This document shows positions 8,606 through 16,659 of a DNA stretch of 64,000 nucleotides, one piece after another. Positions within the stretch are counted from its first letter, which is position 1; every line of letters begins with the position of its first letter. The position numbers and the translations under genes were made by a program. The stretch is from contig NZ_LMDW01000018.1 in NCBI RefSeq assembly GCF_001425205.1, forward strand, positions 155,372 through 219,371, read 5' to 3'. The notes under the pieces are model-generated. The model made no database searches. It worked only from the letters and a program-made list of their open reading frames with translations, and was not told the origin of the DNA. The DNA comes from Variovorax sp. Root411. GTDB lineage: Bacteria; Pseudomonadota; Gammaproteobacteria; Burkholderiales; Burkholderiaceae_C.

Positions 8606-9853
8606 TCAGATCACGCGTTCGGCCCGCAGGGTCGCCAGGTCGTCCGCGCCGTAGCCGAGCTGCCGCAGCACTTCCTCGGTGTGTTCTCCGAGCAGCGGCG
8701 AGCGCGTCACCACCGTCGGGCTGTCGGACATCTTGATGGGGTTGCCCACCGTCAGGTACTTGCCGCGCACCGGGTGGTCGACCTCGACGATGGTGCCGGT
8801 CTTGCGCAGCGACTCGTCCTCTGCGATCTCCTTCATCGAGAGGATCGGCCCGCAGGGAATGTCGTACTCGTTGAGGATCTCCATGGCCTCGAACTTGTCC
8901 TTGGTCATGGTCCACTTTTCGATGCGCGCGAAGATCGGCTTCAGGTGCAGCAGGCGCGCGGCCGGCGTGGCATAGGCCTCGTCGTCGATCCAGCCTTCTT
9001 CGCCGATCACCTTGCACACGGCAGGCCACACCGCCGCCTGCGTGATGAAGTAGATGTAGGCGTTGGGGTCGGTCTCCCAGCCCTTGCACTTGAGGATCGA
9101 GCCCGGCTGGCCGCCGCCCGAGGCATTGCCCGCGCGCGGCACGGCGTCGCCGAACTTGCCGTCGGGGTACTGCGGGTATTCGTGCATGGTGCCGGTGCGC
9201 TCCAGCCGCTGCTGGTCGCGCATCTTCACGCGGCAGAGGTTGAGCACGGCGTCCTGCATCGGCGCGAGCACCTGCTGGCCGCGCCCGGAAGAGTTGCGCT
9301 GGAACAGCGCGGCAAGAATGCCGAGCGCCAGGTGCAGGCCGGTGCCGCTGTCGCCGATCTGCGCGCCGGTCACCAGTGGCGGGCCGTCCTCGAAGCCGGT
9401 GGTCGAGGCCGCGCCGCCGGCGCACTGGGCCACGTTTTCATAGACCTTGCAGTGCTCGTATTTGCCGGGCCCGAAGCCCTTGACCGAAGCGACGATCATG
9501 CGCGGGTTGATCTTCTGGATGTGGGCCCAGGTGATGCCCATGCGGTCGAGCGCGCCGGGCGCGAAGTTCTCGACCAGCACGTCGCAAGTCTTGATCAGGC
9601 TGTCGAGAACCTCCTTGCCCTTGGGGTTCTTGGTGTCCAACGTGATCGAGCGCTTGTTGTGGTTCAGCATCGTGAAGTACAAGCTGTCCGCGCCGGGAAT
9701 GTCGCGCAGCTGGCCGCGCGTGGCGTCGCCTTCGCCTGCACGCTCGACCTTGATCACGTCGGCGCCGAACCACGCCAGCAGCTGGGTGCAGGTGGGGCCC
9801 GACTGCACGTGGGTGAAGTCGAGGATCCGAACGCCTTCGAGTGCCTTGCTCAT
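8606..9853 (-). CDS. frc: Formyl-CoA:oxalate CoA-transferase family protein (copy with variant glycine loop)
   Basis: A 415-aa class III CoA-transferase that moves CoA onto oxalate. The N-terminal ILDFTHVQSGPTCTQLLAWFGADVIKVE block is typical, and the catalytic aspartate is in QIGDSGTGLH near residue 168. The flexible glycine loop reads SGGGQP instead of the GGGGQP seen in the second copy at 10347, so donor or turnover may differ. The start codon overlaps the end of the PAS gene by 4 bp (ATGA), showing translational coupling. Formyl-CoA is the expected donor; succinyl-CoA is possible given sucCD in the cluster. Confidence 0.9.
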   Translation of the reverse strand: MSKALEGVRILDFTHVQSGPTCTQLLAWFGADVIKVERAGEGDATRGQLRDIPGADSLYFTMLNHNKRSITLDTKNPKGKEVLDSLIKTCDVLVENFAPGALDRMGITWAHIQKINPRMIVASVKGFGPGKYEHCKVYENVAQCAGGAASTTGFEDGPPLVTGAQIGDSGTGLHLALGILAALFQRNSSGRGQQVLAPMQDAVLNLCRVKMRDQQRLERTGTMHEYPQYPDGKFGDAVPRAGNASGGGQPGSILKCKGWETDPNAYIYFITQAAVWPAVCKVIGEEGWIDDEAYATPAARLLHLKPIFARIEKWTMTKDKFEAMEILNEYDIPCGPILSMKEIAEDESLRKTGTIVEVDHPVRGKYLTVGNPIKMSDSPTVVTRSPLLGEHTEEVLRQLGYGADDLATLRAERVI

Positions 9854-10296
9854 TGACTGTCTCCTTCTTTGACCATCGCGGCTTCGACTTCTACCAGACG
9901 GGCGCGCAACTTGCGCTCCTCGGCAAAGCGGATGGATTCATCCCGCACGATGGCGACGATGCCCGTGACCTCGCGATCGGCGGAGAACAGCATCGACACC
10001 GTGAAGGCGATCGACAGCGTGTGCCCGTCCTTGTGCAGCGCCGGCACGCGCAGCAGGTCGGCGCCGTACTTGGTGATGCCGGTGTCCATCGTCTTGTGAT
10101 AGCCGTCCCAGTGCCGCTGGCGTTGGCGCTGGGGAATGATCAGGTCGAGCGACTGGCCGAGCGCCTCGGCCTCGGTGAAACCGAAGATGCGTTCGGCGGC
10201 GCGGTTCCACAAAGTGATCGCGCCCACCGCATCGCACACCATGATGGCATCGCCGGCGCCTTCGACGAGCTGCTTGAAATCAATGTTCGCTTGCAT
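9850..10296 (-). CDS. Stand-alone PAS-domain protein
   Basis: A 148-aa protein made almost entirely of one PAS fold: VEGAGDAIMVCDAVGAITLWNRAAERIFGFTEAEALG at the N-terminus, then a PAC-like segment RVPALHKDGHTLSIAFTVSML. A short helix at the C-terminus (RKLRARLVEVEAAMVKE) could dimerise. No kinase, cyclase or DNA-binding domain is attached, so it must signal through a partner or bind a ligand on its own. It lies between two formyl-CoA transferase genes, 50 bp after the upstream one and overlapping the downstream one by 4 bp. Sensing of redox state or of a pathway intermediate is conceivable but unproven. Confidence 0.88.
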   Translation of the reverse strand: MQANIDFKQLVEGAGDAIMVCDAVGAITLWNRAAERIFGFTEAEALGQSLDLIIPQRQRQRHWDGYHKTMDTGITKYGADLLRVPALHKDGHTLSIAFTVSMLFSADREVTGIVAIVRDESIRFAEERKLRARLVEVEAAMVKEGDSQ

Positions 10297-10346
10297 GTTT
10301 ACTCCGGCGCTTCATTTCGATCCAGACCTTTGCGCTAGTGAGCCAA

Positions 10347-11621
10347 CTAGACGGCTTTTGATTCTTTCAGGTTGTCGATCTGCTGCCTGGTGTAGCCCAG
10401 TTCCTCCAGCACCTGCTCGGTGTGCTCGCCCAGCAAGGGAGAGGCGGTGACTTCGGGCTTGAGGTCCGAGAACTTGATCGGGCTGCCGATGGTCCAGTAG
10501 CTGCCGCGCTCCTTGTGCGCAACCTCGACGATCGATCCGCTCTTGCGCAGCGACTCGTCGTGCAGCAGTTCCTTCATCGACAGCACCGGGGCGCAAGGAA
10601 TGTCGTGCTTGCGGAAGATGTCCACTGCCTCGAACTTGGTCTTGTCCTTGATGAAGTCCTCGATGGTGGCGAAGATCTGGTCGATGTGCGGCTGGCGCGC
10701 CTTGGGCGTCATGTAGTCGGGGTCGGTCTTCCATTCGGGCTTGCCCAGCGCCTCGCAGATCGGCTCCCAGGCGTGGCCCTGCACCGTGAAGTAGATGTAG
10801 GCGTTGGGGTCGGTCTGCCAGCCCTTGCACTTCAGGATCCAGCCGGGCTGGCCACCACCGCCGGCATTGCCGCCGCGAGGCACCACCTTGTCGGCGAAGG
10901 CTTCCATCTCGTGCGGGTACTGCGGGTATTCCTCGAGGTAGCCCACGCTGTCCAGGCGCTGCTGGTCGCGCATCTTCACGCGGCACAGGTTGAGCACGGC
11001 ATCCTGCATCGAGCAGGCCACCTTCTGGCCCTTGCCGGTCTGCTGGCGGCCGATGATGGCGGTCAGGATGCCGATGGCCAGGTGCATGCCGGTGTTGGAG
11101 TCGCCCAGTGCGGCCGCCGAAATCGTGGGGGCGGAGTTTTCGCCTTTCCACCAGCCGGTGGTGGAGGCGGAGCCGCCGGCGCACTGCGCCACGTTCTCGT
11201 ACACCTTCAGGTCCTCGTAGTGGTGGCCTTCGCTGAAGCCCTTGACCGACGCGACGATCATCTTGGGATTCAGCTCCTGGAGGCGTTCCCAGGTGAAGCC
11301 CATGCGGTCCAGCGCGCCGGGGCCGAAGTTTTCCACCAGCACGTCGGATTCGCGGATCAGCTTTTCCAGCACGATCTTGCCCTCGGGCTTCTTCGTGTCC
11401 AGCGTGATCGAGCGCTTGTTGCTGTTGAGCATGGTGAAGTACAGGGCGTCGACGTTCGGGATGTCGCGCAACTGGCTGCGGGTGACGTCGCCGGCACCCG
11501 GGCGCTCGACCTTGATCACGTCGGCACCGAACCAGGCCAGCATCTGCGTGCAGGCGGGACCGGCTTGCACGTGCGTGAAGTCGATGATCTTGATGCCGTT
11601 GAGGGGCTTGATGCTGCTCAT
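10347..11621 (-). CDS. frc: Formyl-CoA:oxalate CoA-transferase
   Basis: A 424-aa class III CoA-transferase very close in form to characterised Frc proteins. It shows IIDFTHVQAGPACTQMLAWFG, the catalytic aspartate in ALGDSNTGMH near residue 174, and the intact GGGGQP loop that closes over the active site during catalysis. It makes oxalyl-CoA, the substrate of the oxalyl-CoA decarboxylase encoded 28 bp upstream in transcription order. Being next to oxc with a canonical loop, it is the better candidate for the main formyl-CoA:oxalate transferase of the two copies. Confidence 0.93.
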   Translation of the reverse strand: MSSIKPLNGIKIIDFTHVQAGPACTQMLAWFGADVIKVERPGAGDVTRSQLRDIPNVDALYFTMLNSNKRSITLDTKKPEGKIVLEKLIRESDVLVENFGPGALDRMGFTWERLQELNPKMIVASVKGFSEGHHYEDLKVYENVAQCAGGSASTTGWWKGENSAPTISAAALGDSNTGMHLAIGILTAIIGRQQTGKGQKVACSMQDAVLNLCRVKMRDQQRLDSVGYLEEYPQYPHEMEAFADKVVPRGGNAGGGGQPGWILKCKGWQTDPNAYIYFTVQGHAWEPICEALGKPEWKTDPDYMTPKARQPHIDQIFATIEDFIKDKTKFEAVDIFRKHDIPCAPVLSMKELLHDESLRKSGSIVEVAHKERGSYWTIGSPIKFSDLKPEVTASPLLGEHTEQVLEELGYTRQQIDNLKESKAV

Positions 11622-11649
11622 TTGGGGTATCTCCTTGGATGGAATTGAG

Positions 11650-13455
11650 TTACTTCTTCTTCGCCGTGCTGGGGTTCAGGCTCGTGATGCGCCCGCTTTC
11701 CGTGCCCGCGGTTTCGTCGATGACGGCGTTGATCAGGGTCGGGCGGCCCGAGGCGACGGCCTCGGCCAAGGCCTTCTGCAACTCGTCGGCGGTGGTGGCA
11801 TGCACGCCGACGCCGCCGAAGGCTTCCATCAGCTTGTCGTAGCGCGCGTTCTTCACGAACACGGTGGGCGCCACGTCGGCGGTGCCGCTGGGGTTCACGT
11901 CGGTGCCGCGGTAGACGCCGTTGTTGTTGAAGACCACGACGCACACCGGCAGGTTGTAGCGGCAGATGGTTTCCACCTCCATGCCGCTGAAGCCGAAGGC
12001 GCTGTCGCCCTCGATGGCGATCACCGGCTTGCCCGTGACCACGGCCGCGGCCACGGAGAAGCCCATGCCGATGCCCATGATTCCCCAGGTGCCAACGTCG
12101 AGGCGCTTGCGCGGCTCGTACATGTCGACGATGCTGCGCGCGAAGTCCAGCGTGTTGGCGCCTTCGTTGACGACGATGGCATCCGGCCGCGCCTTCACCT
12201 GGTCGCGGATCACGCTGAGCGCGCTCTGGAAGTTCATCGGCGAGGGCCGGGCAGCCAGCGTGACGGCCATCTTCGAGAGGTTCTTGTCCTTGCGCTCGGC
12301 GATGGCGCCGGTCCACTCGGCCGGGGGCTTGGCCCACTTGGCATCGATGCCGGCCAGCAGCGCGGCCACGCAGGAGCCGATGTCGCCGATCACCGGCGCC
12401 TCGATGGCCACGTTGCTGTCGATCTCGGTCGGCGCGATGTCGATCTGGATGAACTTCTTGGCGCCCTTGTCCTGCGCCCAGGTCTTGCCCTTGCCGTGCG
12501 AGAGCAGCCAGTTGAGGCGCGCGCCGACCAGCAGCACGACGTCGGCCTCTTGCAGCACATAGGAACGCGCGGCCGCTGCCGATTGCACATGGGTGTCGGG
12601 CAGCAGGCCCTTGGCCATCGACATCGGCAGGTAGGGAATACCCGTCTTCTCGACCAGCGCGCGGATGTCGGCATCGGCCTGCGCGTAGGCAGCGCCCTTG
12701 CCGAGCAGGATCAACGGCCGCTTGGCGCCCTTGAGCAGGTCGAGCGCGCGCTTCACGGCGTCGGGCGCGGGGATCTGGCGCGGTGCGGGGTCGATCACCT
12801 TGATGAGCGACTTCTTGCCGGCTGCGGCGTCCATGGTCTGCGCGAACAGCTTGGCCGGCAGGTCGAGGTACACGCCGCCCGGGCGGCCGGACAGCGCCGA
12901 GCGGATGGCGCGCGCAATGCCCACGCCGATATCTTCAGCGTGCAGCACGCGGAAGGCCGCCTTGCACAGCGGCTTGGCGATGGCGAGCTGGTCCATTTCC
13001 TCGTAGTCGCCCTGCTGCAGGTCGACGATCTCGCGCTCGCTGGAGCCGCTGATGAGGATCATCGGGAAGCAGTTGGTGGTGGCGTTGGCCAGCGCGGTCA
13101 GGCCGTTGAGGAAGCCGGGAGCCGACACCGTAAGGCAGATGCCGGGCTTCTGCGTGAGGAAGCCGGCGGCGGCAGCGGCGTTGCCGGCATGCTGCTCGTG
13201 GCGGAACGAGATGACGCGCAGGCCTTCGGCCTGGGCCATGCGCGTGAGGTCGGTGATCGGGATGCCGGGCAGGCCGAAGATGGTGTCGATGTCGTTGAGC
13301 TTGAGCGCATCGATGACCAGGTGGAAGCCGTCGATGGTCTCGGCCGCCGGCGCGTTGTCTTCCGCCGTGCCGCCCTTGAGGGCGCGGACTACAGTGGGCT
13401 TGAGGGCATCGTCCAGCGTGGTGGCTGCCTCTTTCTCTGTTCTGACTGAAGACAT
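11650..13455 (-). CDS. oxc: Oxalyl-CoA decarboxylase
   Basis: A 601-aa thiamine-diphosphate enzyme that decarboxylates oxalyl-CoA to formyl-CoA and CO2. The N-terminal PYR domain has the cofactor-activating glutamate in SFRHEQHAGNAAAAAG. The C-terminal domain has the ThDP motif beginning GDSAFGFSGME and ending in FNN about 27 residues later. The ATG at 13455 has AGGAGAG just upstream; the longer frame would start inside the intergenic operator region. It heads the leftward oxalate operon. A perfect-arm FNR-like box lies 72-85 bp upstream, and a Crp/Fnr gene is divergent, so activation by that protein is predicted. Confidence 0.95.
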   Translation of the reverse strand: MSSVRTEKEAATTLDDALKPTVVRALKGGTAEDNAPAAETIDGFHLVIDALKLNDIDTIFGLPGIPITDLTRMAQAEGLRVISFRHEQHAGNAAAAAGFLTQKPGICLTVSAPGFLNGLTALANATTNCFPMILISGSSEREIVDLQQGDYEEMDQLAIAKPLCKAAFRVLHAEDIGVGIARAIRSALSGRPGGVYLDLPAKLFAQTMDAAAGKKSLIKVIDPAPRQIPAPDAVKRALDLLKGAKRPLILLGKGAAYAQADADIRALVEKTGIPYLPMSMAKGLLPDTHVQSAAAARSYVLQEADVVLLVGARLNWLLSHGKGKTWAQDKGAKKFIQIDIAPTEIDSNVAIEAPVIGDIGSCVAALLAGIDAKWAKPPAEWTGAIAERKDKNLSKMAVTLAARPSPMNFQSALSVIRDQVKARPDAIVVNEGANTLDFARSIVDMYEPRKRLDVGTWGIMGIGMGFSVAAAVVTGKPVIAIEGDSAFGFSGMEVETICRYNLPVCVVVFNNNGVYRGTDVNPSGTADVAPTVFVKNARYDKLMEAFGGVGVHATTADELQKALAEAVASGRPTLINAVIDETAGTESGRITSLNPSTAKKK

Positions 13456-13526
13456 GTCTCTCCTTCTGCATGGTGAATGGCCAAGGCCCGAGCCGCGACT
13501 ATGATTCGGGCCCAAGCTTTCGGCCG

Positions 13527-13540
13527 TTGACCTCGGTCAA
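13527..13540. promoter_or_regulatory. FNR-like operator TTGACCTCGGTCAA between oxc and regulator
   Basis: TTGACC and GGTCAA arms are separated by TC. It lies about 72 bp from the oxc start and 67 bp from the regulator start, placed to control both divergent promoters. It differs from the box at 1079 in one central base. Confidence 0.75.
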
Positions 13541-13606
13541 CTTTCCCGAAAACGGCGCCGCCCCCGATGAACGGCGACGGCAGCGAAATCGAGCAAGACG
13601 GTGACC

Positions 13607-14215
13607 ATGACGTTGTTGGAAAACCATCCGGAGAAGAACATCATTCGTGCCCAGCTCCGGCAGAACATCCTGCTCAAGGACCTGAGCGAAGCCGACCGCG
13701 CCGAACTGGAAGCCCATCTCGTGATCGTGGACGGCAACAAGGGCGAGTTCCTGCTGCACCAGGGGGTGCGCGAGATGGAGCAGTACTTCATCCTCGACGG
13801 CATCCTCAAGCGGGTGGTGAGCAACCCGGAGGGCAAGGAAATGATCCTGCGCTTCGCCGACGAGAACGACATGGAGACGAGCTACGCCGCGCTGCGGCTG
13901 GGCACGCCGACGCCCTACGGCATCGTGTGCGTGACGAAGGCGCGGGTCGCGAGCCTGCCGCTGAAGGAATGGATCGCCTTCCTGAACAAGCATCAACAGA
14001 CGAAGGAACTGTTCGAGTTCCTGGTGATGCGCGGCATGAGCGAGATCATGGCGCACACGATCACGCTGCATCTTCTGGACGCTGCCGGGCGTGTGCATCG
14101 GTTCATGCGCAAGCACCCGGAGCTGGAGGACCGGATTCCCAGCAAGGAGCTGGCTTCGTATCTCAATCTCTCGGCGGAAACCCTTAGTCGGCTTCGCAAG
14201 CGCGGGAAAATTTAG
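13607..14215 (+). CDS. Crp/Fnr-family regulator without Fe-S cysteines, putative oxalate regulator
   Basis: A cyclic-nucleotide-binding-like domain (VIVDGNKGEFLLHQGVREMEQYFILDGILKRVV) is followed by a C-terminal winged HTH with recognition segment SAETLSRLRKRGKI. The E-x-x-S-R pattern is the FNR signature for reading TTGA half sites. The N-terminal cysteine set that holds the FNR 4Fe-4S cluster is missing; only one cysteine is visible (IVCVTKA), so oxygen sensing by a cluster is unlikely. A GTG two codons upstream (13601) is an alternative start. Divergent position from oxc and the matching boxes at 13527 and 17777 make it the likely controller of oxalate uptake and breakdown. The effector is unknown. 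Confidence 0.88.
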   Translation: MTLLENHPEKNIIRAQLRQNILLKDLSEADRAELEAHLVIVDGNKGEFLLHQGVREMEQYFILDGILKRVVSNPEGKEMILRFADENDMETSYAALRLGTPTPYGIVCVTKARVASLPLKEWIAFLNKHQQTKELFEFLVMRGMSEIMAHTITLHLLDAAGRVHRFMRKHPELEDRIPSKELASYLNLSAETLSRLRKRGKI

Positions 14216-14264
14216 CTTCCCTTGGGCGTTCGGGGGCGCTTTTGTTCAGGGCGCGTGCCCAGGC

Positions 14265-14406
14265 CACCGGGTACTCCCCTCCGCGAATGTCCCCCGCTTC
14301 GCTCCTCCTTTATTTCGCTGCGGGGAGCACCCGGTGCCCTGTGCACTGCGGGGGCCTTTTTCGCGAAATAAAGGAGGAGCGAAGCGGGGGACATTCGCGA
14401 AAAAGG
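14265..14406. repeat. Extragenic nested inverted repeat, copy 2
   Basis: This is the same A-B-A'-B' architecture as at 6624-6808. Arms B are a perfect 37-bp inverted pair (14282-14318 and 14363-14399). Arms A are CACCGGGT plus CCCC (14265-14279), pairing with GGGG plus ACCCGGTG (14322-14336). CCTTTTTCGCG (14355) and CGCGAAAAAGG (14396) flank the right B arm. It separates the convergent regulator and tctA genes and could stop transcription from both sides. The downstream flank GTCGGCGGGATCGCGCC is shared with copy 1. Confidence 0.85.
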
Positions 14407-14471
14407 TCACCGCGTCGGCGGGATCGCGCCCCGAACCACCGGAGTCAATGCGATCACAGGCAAGTTGCTGG

Positions 14472-16004
14472 TCAGTCCACCGGCCGCTCGACCGCGAACT
14501 CCTCGGGCTTCTTCGGCTTCTTGATCACAGCCAGCGCCTTCGAGATCAGCGGCCAGAACAGCAGCACCAGCGCCAGCGTCGTGATGCCGCCGACCAGCGG
14601 GTTCGAGAACATCACCATCACGTCGCCCTGCGAGACCAGCATGGCCTGGCGGAACGAGTCCTCGGCCTTGTCGCCGAGCACCAGCGCAAGCACCAGCGGC
14701 GCCAATGGAAAGTCGAGCTTCTTGAAGAGATAGCCCACCACGCCGAAGCCGAGCATGAACCAGATGTCGAGCATCGCGTTGTGCACGGTGTAGGCACCGA
14801 TGGCGCAGATCACGATGATCACCGGCGCGATGATCGAGAACGGAATGCGCAGGATCGATGCGAACAGCGGCACGGTGCTGAGCACCACGATCAGGCCGAC
14901 GATGTTGCCGAGGTACATGCTGGCGATCAGGCCCCAGACGAAGTCCTTCTGCTCGACGAACAGCAGCGGCCCGGGCTGCAGGCCCCAGATCAGCAGGCCG
15001 CCGAGCAGCACCGCGGCGGTCGGCGAACCGGGAATGCCGAGCGCCAGCATCGGCAGCAGCGCGCTCGTGCCGGCCGCGTGTGCGGCGGTCTCGGGCGCAA
15101 CCACGCCTTCCACCTCGCCGGTGCCGAACCTGGCGCCCTTCTTCGACATCTTCTTCGCGAGCCCGTAGCTCATGAACGAGGCCGGCGTTGCGCCGCCGGG
15201 CGTGATGCCCATCCAGATGCCGATCAGCGAACTGCGGATCGATGTCATCCAGTACGTGGGCAGCTGCTTCCAGGTCTGCCACACGACCTTGGGATCGAGC
15301 TTCGCGCTCTTGCCCGAGAACTTCAGGCCCTCTTCCATCGACAGCAGGATCTCGCCGATGCCGAACAGGCCGATCACCGCAATCAGGAAGTCGAATCCGC
15401 GCATCAGCTCGGGCTGGCCGAAGGTCAGGCGCAGCTGGCCGGTGACGGTGTCCATGCCCACGCTCGCGAGCGCGAAGCCCAGCGCCATCGACGCCAGGAT
15501 CTTGAAAGGCGAACCCTTGCCCATGCCGACGAAGCTGCAGAAGGTCAGCAAATAGACCGCGAAGAACTCGGGCGAGCCGAACTTGAGCGCGAACTTGGCG
15601 ACCAGCGGCGCAAGGAAGGTGATCATCACCACCGCAAGAAAGGCGCCCACGAACGACGAGGTGAAGGCTGTCGTCAGCGCCGCGCCGGCGTGTCCGTTCT
15701 GCGCCATCGGATAGCCGTCGAAGGTGGTGGCCACCGACCACGGCTCGCCCGGTATGTTGAACAGGATCGAGGTGATGGCACCGCCGAACAGCGCACCCCA
15801 GTAGATGCACGACAGCATGATGATCGCCGAGGTCGGCGACATCGTGAAGGTGAGCGGCAGCAGGATCGCCACGCCGTTGGCGCCGCCCAGCCCGGGCAGC
15901 ACGCCGATCAACACGCCGAGGATGATGCCGACGAACATCAGGCCGATGTTCATCGGCGTGAGGATCACCGAGAAGCCCTGCATGAGGGCGCCGATTTCTT
16001 CCAT
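14472..16004 (-). CDS. tctA: Tripartite tricarboxylate transporter, large membrane subunit TctA
   Basis: A 510-aa polytopic inner-membrane protein of the TctA family. It has about twelve hydrophobic segments and the family's glycine-rich repeats GVLIGVLPGLGGANGVAILLPL near the N-terminus, repeated in form in the second half (ALGIPGSPTAAVLLGGLLIWGLQPGPLL). It works with TctB and the periplasmic TctC to import a carboxylate using an ion gradient. It is last in the leftward tctCBA unit. Convergence with the Crp/Fnr gene and the box before tctC point to oxalate or a related dicarboxylate as substrate, which is inference. Confidence 0.93.
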   Translation of the reverse strand: MEEIGALMQGFSVILTPMNIGLMFVGIILGVLIGVLPGLGGANGVAILLPLTFTMSPTSAIIMLSCIYWGALFGGAITSILFNIPGEPWSVATTFDGYPMAQNGHAGAALTTAFTSSFVGAFLAVVMITFLAPLVAKFALKFGSPEFFAVYLLTFCSFVGMGKGSPFKILASMALGFALASVGMDTVTGQLRLTFGQPELMRGFDFLIAVIGLFGIGEILLSMEEGLKFSGKSAKLDPKVVWQTWKQLPTYWMTSIRSSLIGIWMGITPGGATPASFMSYGLAKKMSKKGARFGTGEVEGVVAPETAAHAAGTSALLPMLALGIPGSPTAAVLLGGLLIWGLQPGPLLFVEQKDFVWGLIASMYLGNIVGLIVVLSTVPLFASILRIPFSIIAPVIIVICAIGAYTVHNAMLDIWFMLGFGVVGYLFKKLDFPLAPLVLALVLGDKAEDSFRQAMLVSQGDVMVMFSNPLVGGITTLALVLLFWPLISKALAVIKKPKKPEEFAVERPVD

Positions 16005-16028
16005 TTCGCTTGTGCTCCGTGAACGGGT

Positions 16029-16550
16029 TCAGTAGCCGAGGAACCGAAGCGGATCGAGCGCGCCCTTGAACAGCGGCACCTTGAACCAGACTTCGAACAT
16101 GAAGAAGAACAGCGTGTTGACGGCCAGCGCGGCAAGCACGCTCTTGGTCCATGCGTACTTGCCGAGCACCACCATGAACAGCGCGATGTAGACCGCCGAC
16201 GCCACGTAGATGCCGAGAACGGAGATCGCCAACACGTAGACCGTGGCCGGCACCAGCACCGACAACACGCGCTTGAGTTGCACCGAGTCGACAAAGACCG
16301 CGGTGTTGCGGTTCTTGCCGAGCAACGACTGGTAGAGGATGCCGGCGCCGGAGATTGTGATGATCACGCCGATGAAGAACGGAAAGTAGCCCGCACCGGG
16401 GCCGTCGCTGGTCCAGCCCGCGCCGAGCTTGCGCGCCTCGAAGACCACCACCAGGCCGATCACCAGCAGCAGCAATGCCACCGCTGCTTCGACCAGGTGC
16501 GTGGAGATGCCCGGACGCGCCGGGCCCTCGGATGTTTCGTCGTGCTCCAT
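16029..16550 (-). CDS. tctB: Tripartite tricarboxylate transporter, small membrane subunit TctB
   Basis: A 173-aa protein with four predicted membrane helices (AAVALLLLVIGLVVVF, a second at GYFPFFIGVIITISG, then two C-terminal helices) and the TctB-type segment GPGAGYFPFFIGV. It lies between tctC and tctA, 24 bp from tctA. TctB subunits are poorly conserved, so the order of genes is as important as the sequence for this call. The N-terminal 20 residues are polar and cytoplasmic. Confidence 0.9.
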   Translation of the reverse strand: MEHDETSEGPARPGISTHLVEAAVALLLLVIGLVVVFEARKLGAGWTSDGPGAGYFPFFIGVIITISGAGILYQSLLGKNRNTAVFVDSVQLKRVLSVLVPATVYVLAISVLGIYVASAVYIALFMVVLGKYAWTKSVLAALAVNTLFFFMFEVWFKVPLFKGALDPLRFLGY

Positions 16551-16659
16551 GGAGCCCCCATCGTGGTTGTGTGAGAGAGAGAAGGGAGGGACGCGGACGC
16601 GGCGCGCCCGCGGTCCGCCGGGCCGCCGGCATCCGGCGGCAGCGCGCAGTTGGCGCGGC

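Noticed and set aside
11242..13449. Rightward open frame (735 codons) opposite oxc and frc
   Set aside because: Antisense shadow of oxc; no ribosome-binding site, no domains, and histidine/arginine-rich composition.
13607..14215. Oxygen-sensing FNR
   Set aside because: The cysteines that bind the 4Fe-4S cluster are absent; only the DNA-reading helix resembles FNR.
14091..16022. Rightward open frame (643 codons) opposite tctA
   Set aside because: Shadow of tctA; it begins inside the Crp/Fnr gene and runs through the inverted repeat.
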